Origin: Trifolium pratense | Taxonomy: Eukaryota; Streptophyta; Magnoliopsida; Fabales; Fabaceae | Length of the DNA: 64,000 nt | Direction: 5' to 3' | Assembly (NCBI RefSeq): GCF_020283565.1 | Contig: NC_060060.1 | Coordinates: forward strand, 25,668,001-25,732,000 | In this document: positions 11,705 to 21,233 of the stretch, one piece after another | Position numbering within the stretch: the first letter of the stretch is position 1 | Layout: each line of letters starts with the position of its first letter | The notes under the pieces: generated by a model | What the model saw: only the letters and a program-made list of their open reading frames with translations | Databases searched by the model: none | What the model was told of the DNA's origin: nothing | Position numbers and translations under genes: made by a program

Positions 11705-11790
11705 AATAATAATCCATGTTCAATATCTCATATTGAGTTATTCTAGAGTGACCACACACTTCATAGTCATACTCTATCAAGAGGCTCATA

Positions 11791-12676
11791 GATATTACTC
11801 ATGTATGTATAGGAGGAGCAAATCTCATCCAGGTCAATCATATCCCTCAACATGATTTTTGGTGTATTCGTCAACCGACTTTATATTTATCATGTCGTGG
11901 ATAACGTTTGAACGAAAACAAAACACTCGACTCCACATCTATAGTCCATAGGGGTTTTAGGTCGAAGGGTGGTATTCACGACTATTACTATGTGAATAAC
12001 ATATGCCACTTACGTAACATATTATGTAGTATTCTCATGGTGAGTCAATTCAATATAAATATTACTTGATATCTCATGTTTATGGCCGGTGAGATGTGGT
12101 CATCAATCTACCCACATGATAATCTTTATATTTTACTATTATCCACTCCATAATAGTTTGAAACTTTGTCCTTCCTAATTCCTCCATCTCAAACTATTTC
12201 CTTAATAAATCTATATAATTCGGAAACACTTCGAGAGTTCCAATAATGTTTAGGTCACCAACATACAAAAATTATAACATGTTCATTTATAGATCTTTAT
12301 ATAAATTCACTATGTAATATATGTTTATATTATTATTTCTCATTAGAAAATTCATGTAAACGACTCTGTCAAATGAGTCACATAATTGAGTAGTAATATC
12401 CATCGTATGAAAATTTAGCGCTTTATGTTCTACGTACTAGACTAATTAAGTATCGAAAGGTAACTTGCATAGTTGCATCAACTATATATAAGTGAATACC
12501 ATCAACTATGAGCTCGTTTGACCCAACTTTTTTTATAGCTTATGCAAACAGCTTATGCAAATTAGATTTTATGTTATTTTATAAATTCACACTAGTGAAA
12601 ATTATATTTTTATAAGCTATTTTTATAACTGAATACATCTCTTAAAAATAAATATCTTTTGTAATTGAAATTTCAA
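11791..12676. other. Intergenic, probable old LTR-type repeat
   Basis: No gene is visible. The stretch around 11810-12110 is less AT-rich than its neighbours and looks like part of an old retrotransposon, but no ends were found. From about 12505 to 12640 there is a partial copy of the hairpin MITE family seen whole at 24611-24842 (AGCTTATGCAAACAGCTTAT). Confidence 0.3.
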
Positions 12677-13278
12677 GGGTAAATATCTATTTACCCCCTG
12701 CAAAATTAAGGATTTTTCATTTACCCTGCGCAATTTTTTTTTTCTGTTTACCCTTTGCAATGTCAAGATTTTTTCATTTTGCCCCCTAGAAAGACAAGTG
12801 AGCATCTGACCGTGCATCTTTGCTGATGTGACATGCACACATGAAAATGCATTAAATTTTTATTTATTTTTAAAAATCCACGTCAGTTAATATATTTTTT
12901 TTTAAAAATAATAATAAATTTTTTTTTATCTTAAAACTTTAATATTTTTTTTACTGCCAAAAACATTTCAAAAAAAATATTTTTTTAAAAAACAAAATTC
13001 TTAAAACTATATTATTCTTTTTTTAATAAATTTTTTTAAGAATTTTTAAAAATAATAAAAAATAATTTTAACAAATAAATTTTAAAAATAATAAACTTAT
13101 TTTTAAAAATTTATTTTCTATTACTTTTACACGTGTGCATGCCACATTAAAAAAAATTATCTAGGGGGCAAAATGAAAAAATCTTGACATTGCAAGGGGG
13201 GTAAACAGAAAAAAAAATCGCACAGGAGGGTAAATGAAAAATCCCAGATTTTGCAGGGAGGTAAATAGGCATTTACCC
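12677..13278. mobile_element. Mutator-like MITE, 602 bp
   Basis: The left end begins GGGTAAATATCTATTTACCC and the right end closes GGTAAATAGGCATTTACCC. Inverted similarity extends inward over about 140 bp, including CCCTTTGCAATGTCAAGATT opposite its complement. A 9-bp target duplication AAATTTCAA is present at 12668-12676 and 13279-13287. The centre is AT-rich and non-coding; the minus-strand reading frame across the left arm is not a gene. Confidence 0.85.
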
Positions 13279-13536
13279 AAATTTCAATTATTTTTTAAGA
13301 TTCTTTAGGAGTTTATATATATCCTTACTTAGGATTGTGCCAAACAACAATTTTATGATTATGTGTAAATTTTTAGTTGAATAGTATGTATATTTCAATA
13401 TTCACCCAAAAAATCACTATTTATTTAAATTGTATTAATATTTGTGTAGTACAAATTAGAAGAAAGGACATATGTTTAAGATATGCTAGTGGTTATAAAT
13501 AAGAGCTTGACTTTGTAATTTTATTTATTGAAAAAA

Positions 13537-14028
13537 GGTTAAATATATGTTTTTTGTCTCTATAAAAAAATCTGGCATGTTTTGGCCTCGATAAAATTAT
13601 TACGCACGCAATTTTAGTCCATACTGTTAAACCAATGCGTATTTTTGAATGATTATATCGCAGACATGTATAGAATATTATAAAACGTGTCTCATAAAAA
13701 AAGATCTTAAAATTTGATTTTTAAGTTGAGTTTTTCGTCACTTTTGTCTTAATTTCTTTATATTTAAAAAATTCATAATTAACTCTTCTCATTTTAAAAA
13801 ATTCTAAAGTTTTGTAAATTTTTTTTATAGTATTCTAAATATGTCTGACAAAAAATTATTCAAAAATTAAAAGTTTAAGGAAAATTAAACAATTTTTAAA
13901 ATTTTGAAAATTAATAGGGACTAAAACTACATACCTAAAAATCTTGTAGGGATTACAACATGTCAGGTTTTTTATAGGGATCAAAAACAAAATTTAATAA
14001 TTCTGTAGAGACTAAAAACATATTTAAC
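13537..14028. mobile_element. Non-autonomous TIR element (GGTTAAATAT family)
   Basis: The left end GGTTAAATATATGTTTTTTG faces the right end AGACTAAAAACATATTTAAC, with inner inverted similarity around GGCATGTTTTGG and its partner. The family is also present as a short copy at 40522-40664 inside a BSD-gene intron. A-rich flanks resemble an imperfect target duplication but are not decisive, so the superfamily is left open. Confidence 0.6.
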
Positions 14029-14216
14029 TCTAGAAAAAAATAGATAAATAAGATGAACAAAAAAAATTTAAAACGATGATAATATTATTATAAGAAAAAT
14101 ATTTATTGCTTAAAATAAATTACACAATAACCCTAAATTTCAATAACATAAAAACATAGAGAATTTAAAACACACTTAAACATAATATTTTAATATCATC
14201 ACAAGATATAACAAAT

Positions 14217-14588
14217 CTATTTTTTAACGGTTCCATCTCCAATTAGGTGATCAATTCTTCCTTCTGGATGAGCAAAGAAATCACCAATTTCTAAATGAGT
14301 AACATCCATCTCACCATAATCTGAATCACCATCTTCATAACCAAAATGAGTTGCAATAGTTTTCTCTTCAGTTTTAAGTGGTTGTTGGTTAAGGTCAATA
14401 GGAATCTTTTGTGTACGACGAGTACGAGTCCTACTTTTGCTAGTTTGCCCTCTTTTTTCATTTTTATTCTTTTCAATATTTTTCAATGTGTTCTTATAAT
14501 TTTCAGAACGACCACGACCACGACCACGACCACGAGTTTTCTGAATTTGATCATGTACTTCTACATCCTCGTTTCTAAGATTTGACAT
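14217..14588 (-). CDS. Hypothetical small Arg/Lys-rich protein (123 aa)
   Basis: I do not recognise this family. The frame starts at the ATG at 14588, just after a good splice acceptor (TTTATGATTGCAG on the minus strand). It encodes an N-terminal acidic stretch, an (RG)n run, a Lys/Arg-rich middle with SRTRTRRTQK, a PIDLNQQPLK segment and an acidic end. A plausible leader exon lies at about 14678-14745 with donor GTACGC, and a TATA-like motif lies 20-30 bp before it. The RG run and basic middle would suit nucleic-acid binding, but that is only inference. It could instead be a transposon-derived relic. An opposite-strand frame of 79 codons here is a shadow. Confidence 0.4.
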   Translation of the reverse strand: MSNLRNEDVEVHDQIQKTRGRGRGRGRSENYKNTLKNIEKNKNEKRGQTSKSRTRTRRTQKIPIDLNQQPLKTEEKTIATHFGYEDGDSDYGEMDVTHLEIGDFFAHPEGRIDHLIGDGTVKK

Positions 14589-14766
14589 ATTTCCTGCAAT
14601 CATAAAGAGTAAAAATAAGAAAGTTAGGTAAAATAACTTGAAAAATGGTGACACAAAATCATAACATATGCGTACTTCTTTTGCATAACAATTATGAAAA
14701 GAGATACTGAAGAGAAGATCCTTTGTTGTATTCTCTTCAAGGTGCAATCCTTACAATAAAATGAGT

Positions 14767-14777
14767 CTTATTTATAA
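14767..14777 (-). promoter_or_regulatory. Candidate TATA box for the minus-strand small ORF
   Basis: On the minus strand TTATAAATAAG lies about 30 bp before the presumed leader exon of the ORF at 14217-14588. Spacing fits a plant core promoter; no other support. Confidence 0.3.
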
Positions 14778-15253
14778 CAAAAATCTTGTAAAATATAATT
14801 AATTCTTTTAAACTTTTTTGGTCAGATTCTTTTAATTATTTTTTTGGTCAAATTCATTTTAAACTTTTTTTTGGTCAAATTCTTTAAACTTTAGTTTTTG
14901 AGATACTTAAATTTATAATATATTTTTAAAAGTTTTATTCAGTATATTTGTTTTTTTGTATACTATTCTACATAAAGTTATCCGAAAATAAATTTAAATA
15001 TATATACATTTAATGGTTTTGTCAATATATAATAATTTTGACAATTAATTAGTAGTATAGAGTTATAAATAATACTAAATTTTAATAATCTTTTTTTACT
15101 AAAACTTTTATTTTTTGACAAATGAATCAAAATTTTAATAACTTTAAATTAATAATAAATTAACATATTTATTTTTAGAAATACTTAACATTTAATTAAG
15201 CTTTTTATTAATGTTTTTTCACGCAACATTTATTTAATGCTTGTTAAATTATA

Positions 15254-15406
15254 TACTACTTCCTCCGGTTCTATATATAAGAAAAAATTTACTTTAGAGA
15301 TTCATTGTAAATTTAATGTATCTAGACAACATTTTAGTCTAGATGCATCAATTTTACAATGAATTTAAAAATTAAATTTATCTTATATATAATACTGGAG
15401 AGAGTA
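15254..15406. mobile_element. Stowaway-like MITE
   Basis: The sequence is a hairpin: CTTCCTCCGGTTCTATATAT at the left and TATATATAATACTGGAGAGA at the right, with TA at both edges. Its inner arms (TTCATTGTAAATTTAATGTA and partner) match the better preserved copy at 28500-28639. It ends only 10 bp before the U6-derived pseudogene. Confidence 0.65.
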
Positions 15407-15416
15407 TTCTTTAAAT

Positions 15417-15520
15417 GTCTCTTTCGGGAATATCCGATAAAGTTAAAATGATAAGGGAAAAATTATCATCACCCCTATGTAGAGATGACACACAAGAATT
15501 ATGAAATGGTCCAAAATTTT
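15417..15520 (+). pseudogene. U6 snRNA pseudogene, full length but decayed, joined to a LINE fragment
   Basis: The 104 bases align end to end with plant U6: TTCGGGAATATCCGATAAA matches the 5' stem-loop region, GATGACACACAA the middle, and GAAATGGTCCAAAATTTT the 3' end with its T tail. The conserved catalytic region is damaged by many substitutions (an estimated 70-75% identity by eye). No upstream sequence element or U6-type TATA box precedes it. LINE-derived sequence starts at the next base. It is a reverse-transcribed U6 copy, not a working gene. Confidence 0.75.
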
Positions 15521-16548
15521 AAGTATTGGATAAATTGCAACACAAATGGTGCTCCCAAAGGTTTTCCAACTATTTCTAGAAGCACCATGGTTGTGTTTGC
15601 ACCATAATATCGGAAAATGTTAAATGTGGACCAAATGCACATGTTAAGGAAGCAAAAGTAGTAATAATATATTGAAATTTGTGTATTTAACTTCTTAAAC
15701 ATTAAATTTTTTTTCCAACATTAAATACAGTTTTCTATATTTTAGAATCTTAACATGTGCCCTTGGTGCACATGTTAACATGACCCTTTCTAAAAACTAC
15801 TAATGTTTAGGGGTGCTCGCGGTTCGGTTTGGATCGGTTTTGTGGCAAAAATTCATCCGATCCAAAGTTAAAATTACTCGCGGTTCGGTTCGGTTTTGGA
15901 TGGCTAATTAAAAAAATTCAATCCAATCCGATCCAATTTTGTGCGGTTTAATTTGGATCGGTTTTTGGATATCCAAATTACAAGTTAAATTTTATTTAAT
16001 TAAATATTAATATTATAAATAGATGGTAAAATAATATATTTGATGTAAAATATAACACATAATATGTTAAAAATTAATATTTTGCAATGATAATTATCAT
16101 ATATATTTGAAACCTATGAAATAGTAAAAACAAATAGATGAAATTGAACTAATAAGTATTATTGAGAAAATTAAAAACCAAGAATTAATATGTTAATGCA
16201 ATATATCATACTAATTAAAAGTTAAATAACTATTAAAAATTATGTATGCGGTTTGGTTCGGTTTGGATCGGTTTTGAAAAATTAATCCAAAATCCGATCC
16301 AGCGGTTTTCACAAAATGACATCCAAACACATCCAAAAATATTCGGTTTTTTGCGGTTTTCGGTTTTTTTGGATCGGTTTGCGGTTATTTTTTGGATTGG
16401 TTTGGATTTGAGCACCCCTACTAATGTTCACATTTGCCGATATTATTATAAGGGTTGGTTTCTAGGTGTTTTTGTTCACTCAATTGGTATCACTAATTTC
16501 AGGGAAGGTTTCGGAAGGAGCAACCACACATGGGCCTAAATTTTAAGG
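15521..16548 (+). pseudogene. LINE RNase H-like fragment, split by a hAT MITE
   Basis: Starting at 15521 the translation reads KYWINCNTNGAPKG, the opening strand of the plant LINE RNase H-like domain (compare NWVKCNTNGS at about 30523). The frame soon breaks and a small inverted-repeat insertion with GCACATGTTAA ends seems to occupy about 15632-15782. A hAT-like MITE occupies 15808-16420. Similarity resumes in 16429-16520. The domain is incomplete and carries stops. It lies on the same strand as the U6 pseudogene it adjoins. Confidence 0.6.
15808..16420. mobile_element. hAT-type MITE, 613 bp
   Basis: The ends are TAGGGGTGCTC and its exact complement GAGCACCCCTA, flanked by a perfect 8-bp duplication CTAATGTT at 15800-15807 and 16421-16428. 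An 8-bp duplication and TAGGGGTG ends are typical of hAT elements. Subterminal regions repeat CGGTTCGGTTTGGATCGGTT. No transposase is encoded. It was inserted into the LINE fragment, so it is younger. Confidence 0.9.
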
Positions 16549-16553
16549 GATGC

Positions 16554-17947
16554 TGATGACAGTCAATTATATGATGTTTTTAGTAGTAATTTAGGTAGTT
16601 TTAATAGCAGTTGAAGCCCAAAAGCAAGCAAATACCTGGAAAAATGAAGTTACTTGTCCATAAGCAAGAAAAGTTGAAAAAGTAGCAAAAAAGGGCAAAA
16701 ACGTAATAAACAGCGCGCACCATCGTACCTACGATGAGATCCAGCGTGGCGCGATGAGAAGGCGGTTTAAATTGAAGAAAATCTGCAACAAATCTTTACC
16801 ATCGTACCACGATGACTTGTCATCGTGGCACGATGAAAAGCGGTTGATGAAAACAGAAAATCCTGATCAAATCTTCCATCGTACCACGATATGATCCATC
16901 GTGGCCACGATGAGGCGAAATTACACGCCATCGTGGCCACGATGGGTGCGATGGACGCGCAGAAAAAGCCCAAAGCCAGCTGAAAAACTATAAATAGAGC
17001 ATTCCTCCTCCACTATTATTCTTTCAAAAATATTGAGAGCTATTCAATATTCACTCTAGAGTTAGGAGAACTCTAAGGACGAGGCAGAGAGGTCAAGGAA
17101 CTCCAAGGCCGACAAAGTTCTTTTCTTTCTGCCTTTGTAATTTATTTTTCCTGGGTTAGGTGGAGTCGATGAACTCCCTTACGAATGCTTGGTTTTGTAT
17201 AATTTGGGTATAAATTCAATTGTTTCTACTTTCAAACTCTTTTATTGTCTGGTTTTATATTTATTTTAATACTGATCACATTAGAATAAAATCTAAGGAG
17301 CTAATGGATATGGATAGGAAATGAAGCTAGTAAACCCGAACGAATGACGAAGTGCTAAGGCCAAGATGAGACCATTAAATTCAGTATATGAGGTCTTAGT
17401 ATAGGATTAGAATGAACGATAATTTCTACCTGAGACAGAGTTATGACTAGTTTGAGGCACACGTGACAACTTGTGACACATTGAGCCTTAAAGGTAATGA
17501 TACCAAAGTTTGTAACGAAAAAGTGGAACCGGCTGGGGCTATGATATTTAAGCAGAGTAAAGGCAACCATAACTAGGCTCTGAATAATTTGTAATAGAAA
17601 TAGGGAACGAGTGCTTCTGAACCTATTTTTAATAGTCTAATCCTGATAGAGGGAAACAAGGGAATAACCATCAAGCAGGAGTAAGGGAGAGATGCGATCA
17701 CACTCAACCACCTCGCGTGGACATACAAGCACCATTTACTTTTACAGTCATTTACTTTCCTGCAATTTACTTTTCTGCTATTTAATTAATGTTATTTACT
17801 GCACAACTATCTCCAAACACCAAAACGAATGCAAACTATCTAAATTCCTAAGCGAAACTAGTAATTTTGGCACAATCCCTGTGGAGAACGATAACTTATC
17901 ACTTTATTACTTGGTTGCGGTTCTGTGCACTTGCAGAGCCACCATCA
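16554..17947 (+). mobile_element. Solo LTR, 1394 bp
   Basis: The sequence begins TGATGACAGTC and ends GCCACCATCA, so TGATG/CATCA are short inverted ends. The flanks GATGC (16549-16553) and GACGC (17948-17952) are a 5-bp duplication with one mismatch. The promoter-like CTATAAATAGAG is at about 16988. The 3' part with CAATCCCTGTGGAGAACGAT and CTGTGCACTTGCAGAG resembles plant Ty3/gypsy LTR ends. No internal region or second LTR is present, which indicates loss by LTR-LTR recombination. It contains a small GC-rich array described separately. Confidence 0.75.
16725..16945. repeat. Array of CATCGTGG/CCACGATG palindromic words in the solo LTR
   Basis: CCATCGTACC, CATCGTGGCACGATG and CCATCGTGGCCACGATGG recur about eight times in 220 bp, several forming short perfect palindromes. 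The array lies just before the LTR TATA box, a place where regulatory repeats often occur in LTRs. That role is inferred. Confidence 0.55.
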
Positions 17948-18610
17948 GACGCAATTTTATTTTTTGCCTTAACGCGTGTATTAAAATAAAAAATTATATA
18001 ATTAATATAAATAATTTATTGGATAGGCTTGCACTAAAAAAAGAGAGAGATCCTAATTTATGAGTTTAATTGATATGCACCGACGATGTAAAATAGTTTT
18101 ACACGATCGTCCGATAAACAACCACCATTTTGCCATGTCATATCAAGAAAGTGAGGTGAAGTGGGGTGATGTGGCAGAAAACATGGTTGGTATTGATTGA
18201 TGGTGTAAAATTATTTTACACCGTCGGTGTATGTAAATTAAATCCCTAATTTATTGGATAGGCTTACAATTAATAATATTTAAAATTATTCTCTCAAGGC
18301 CCAACCCAAATTTGATAAAAATAAAAAATTTAGCAAATAGAGAAAACAAAGTTTGTTTTACTAATGGACGGTTGCATATATATCTTATAGAATAGTATTA
18401 ACTATTTATATTACTATTATGTCTGTTAAAATAATGTTAAAAGAAGTTTTTCAAAATTAAAATTGTTTCAATCATTTTTACATGTACAATTTCACAAAGT
18501 AGATTAAATAGTCTTACTTTTTTTGTGTGGATAAAATAGCCTTACTTTAATTTCAATTGAAAATGTTTTTTTTAAAGAATCTCGAGTATAAACAGATTAT
18601 TAGTGATTTT
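17948..18610. other. Intergenic with one MITE
   Basis: Apart from the inverted-repeat element at 18064-18244 this is AT-rich sequence with no recognisable gene. Confidence 0.4.
18064..18244. mobile_element. MITE with TACACCGTCGGTGTA-like core
   Basis: The left arm TTAATTGATATGCACCGACG and the right arm CGTCGGTGTATGTAAATTAA are inverted copies, and GTAAAATAGTTTTACAC faces GTGTAAAATTATTTTACACC. It is a short non-coding inverted-repeat element of a type common in legumes. The target duplication was not resolved. Confidence 0.6.
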
Positions 18611-18689
18611 ACAACCAAAAAATAAAATAAAAAGTAGGTTGTTCATACATTGGTAAGTATAGATTGCAACTAATTTGGGATGCTACTAA

Positions 18690-19022
18690 AAGGAAAAAAC
18701 CTACACAAGAGCGACAAAACAACACCATAGTAGATTTGAGAGCATGGTTATGATGATAGAAATGCGGGAGTCTCCAAATATAAATGATCAAAGTTTCATG
18801 ATTTATTTCATGCAGCTTAGAAGCAACTGTGATCAGGAATAAAGAAAAGACGAAAAAATGACCTCGGAATGAAATCTACTATAGTAGCCCCAAGGTCATA
18901 TTCTCATGACTCGTGTTCTTCATCAACTAAATGGTTTACAAAAGGCACGAGCTTGAATAATTTAGAAATGAAACAAAGCAGCTACGAGAGGCCGATATTG
19001 GCAACACAAAGCCAGGTGAGAA
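18690..19022 (+). pseudogene. Decayed copy of the transposase-associated-domain ORF (C-terminal half)
   Basis: Nucleotide similarity to 23908-24222 is clear along the stretch (AAAAAACCTACACAAGAG, TCTTCATCAACTAAATGG, AATGAAACAAAGCAGCTACG), but with several indels and stops. Only the region after the zinc-ribbon-like domain is represented. An inverted-repeat element starts 19 bp downstream. Confidence 0.65.
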
Positions 19023-19040
19023 ATGCTCTCAAATCCTAGG

Positions 19041-19844
19041 CTCCGTTTGGATTGATGGTACATAACGGAATGGAGCGGAATGGAACATAATGGAATGGAG
19101 TGGAGCGGAACGGAATGGAACACAAATTACGTTCCATTGTTTGGATATTCAATGATGGAATGAAACAAAATTACCACTCCATCGTTTGGGAAGTAAACGG
19201 AATGAAATAAATTATAACATTTTTATTCCAATTTTACCCTTATTTTAAAACAATAAACTATAAGCAATAACTCCAATTCACTTTCATAAAAATAAAAAAA
19301 AACCAAAAAATAAAATAAAAAGACCTTCTGCATATTATTTGTTCTTTATTCTCAATATTGTGATTGATGAAGTAGGAAAGCGCACTCATGCTGGAAGCTA
19401 TAATATACATTGTTGTTATCGTAAGGGAAATTGTATGATACCCACTTCTATCACTCCATCACAAAAGTTATTTTTTTACAAAGAACTAGCATCCTTCAGT
19501 GCATGGTAGGTAGTGGTACGGTCACGATACTAGTTGGTATTGTCATCATGCTTCTGGCATATATATATGATGAAGCACTACTAATTCTATTTTGAACGAT
19601 GCAATGAAATGCTGTAATACAAAAGGAATATTTTGGTCATTAAAAATTTAATAGGTTGCATTCCATCCTATACACCCCAAATTGGAGGGGAAGAAAAATG
19701 AAGAAAAGGGATGGAATAGAATGGAATGTATTCCATTGTGTTCCACTCCATTCCATTAAAATTTTAAATATCCAAACAATGGAACCTCATTATATACCAC
19801 TCCATTCCATTCCATTCCACCTTATTCCATCAATCCAAACATAG
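19041..19844. mobile_element. TIR element with GTTTGGATTGATGG ends
   Basis: The left end reads CTCCGTTTGGATTGATGG and the right end CCATCAATCCAAACATAG; CCTAGG occurs directly outside both ends (19035-19040, 19845-19850) and may be the target duplication. Subterminal regions are tandem GGAATGGA words on one side and their complement on the other. No transposase was recognised; superfamily undecided. Confidence 0.6.
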
Positions 19845-20015
19845 CCTAGGCTCTTTGCTTTTTGTTATGTATTAAGTTACGGTGAGTTTGTTATTAAAAG
19901 ATTTTTGCTGCTAAAAAAGAAAAGTCTTATGTTATGGTGAGTTTGTTAATAAAAGATTTTTGTTGCTAAAATAAAATAAAATAAGGGTATTATTGATATT
20001 ATGAAAATTTAACAC

Positions 20016-21233
20016 CACTACAAGAAAAAAGGTGTTTCTGGTTAATGTCAAGTATATTAACAACCATTTGCACAAATTTAACAAATTACGGTATTTTTAT
20101 TCTTATTTATTTATTTATAACTGTATAACAATAACTATTCTTTTTTTTTTTTCGCGAAACCTCTCTCTCTCACATCTCGCTCCGATGTTGTTCCGGTCTC
20201 ACTCTCCCTTCGATCTTGCTCCGATCTCACTCTCCCTCTGATCGTCGAACTCGCTCCAACATGGACTCGATCCTCTGGCGATTGTTTCTTCTCCGATTTC
20301 TGCGTAAGTTAATTTCAAAACTCTGATTAAGATAATTCGCTGGCGATTGTTTCTTCTCCGATTTAGTTCGTTTTCACTAATTGAGCTCTGGATTTGATTT
20401 GAATGCTACGAATTTGTGTTTATTTTGCATATTAGGCTTAAATTTATTAGGATTTGCAGAAATTGAATTCATTAGGTTTTGCACAAATTGAATTCAGGTT
20501 ACTGAATTTATTCACCATAATTTATTAGGTTTAGCAAATATTGAATTCATTAGGTTTTGCACAGATTGAATTCAGGTTGGCTAAGGCTGTGAAAACAATG
20601 AAGAAAGGAGAGAAAGTTCTCTCGAATAGTAAGCTAGAATGTAAGTCAAATTTTTGTTATTACTTAGAATTATTATGTAGATACATGTTTTGCTTGTATA
20701 AGTTTATTGAGTTTTTTAAGTTCTGCAGATGCATGTGTTTAATTACTTTGTTATGCATCAAATTTAGTATTGTAGTTATACATCATGTTAATTTAATTAG
20801 GCTTATTTCGATTTTTTTAATAGACAATAAATAATTTATAATTAGCTTGGATTTTGGGCATGGATTCATAATTAGCATTTTATAATTATAATTTATTTGA
20901 AAAGCTTGGATATTGTTGCAAAATTGCTAGAATATTTAGCTAGAGATTTATTGCGAAATTGTGGTGGCAATATCCTAGCGATTTAGTTAGGAAACACAAA
21001 CTTTTGAACACTATTTAACTAGGTATTAATTGTGAACTAGCTAGGATATTCTTTATATTAGTTGCAAATTAGCTAGGAAATATTTTGACAGGTGATTTGC
21101 CGCCCAATCTATGCTACGCCCTATATGACAGCTAATTCACAATAAATCGGTAGCTAACTCTGTTTTACTAGAGATTAGTTACGAATTAGCTACAAACGCC
21201 GTCGTATAGCTAATCCCGTATTTTCTTGTAGTG
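20016..21233. mobile_element. Non-autonomous CACTA element, 1218 bp
   Basis: The left end is CACTACAAGAAAAAAGG and the right end CCGTATTTTCTTGTAGTG, with a 3-bp duplication CAC on each side (20013-20015, 21234-21236). These ends define CACTA (En/Spm) elements. Subterminal repeats such as TTAGCTAGGAAATATT occur near the right end. It lies within the reiterated repeat field, so it is younger. No transposase is encoded, but an exon-like fragment of a host gene is carried. Confidence 0.9.
20576..20640 (+). pseudogene. Captured exon resembling FKBP-type prolyl isomerase
   Basis: Between an acceptor (TTGAATTCAG) and a donor (GAAT/GTAAGT) the frame reads LAKAVKTMKKGEKVLS. KTMKKGEKV is a stretch I associate with plant multi-domain FKBPs (ROF1/FKBP62 type). 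After VLS the similarity is lost. The fragment is too short to be functional and is best read as host sequence captured by the CACTA element. Confidence 0.45.

Larger units (their letters stand above)
8663..11790. repeat. 442-bp tandem duplication, copy 2 (split by two insertions)
   Basis: The same unit resumes at 8663 and ends with GAGGCTCATA at 11790, but is expanded to 3.1 kb by a LINE fragment (8746-9798) and a Mutator-like element (10092-11704). Host segments are 8663-8745, 9799-10091 and 11705-11790. They differ from copy 1 at scattered bases, so the duplication is not very recent. Confidence 0.75.
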
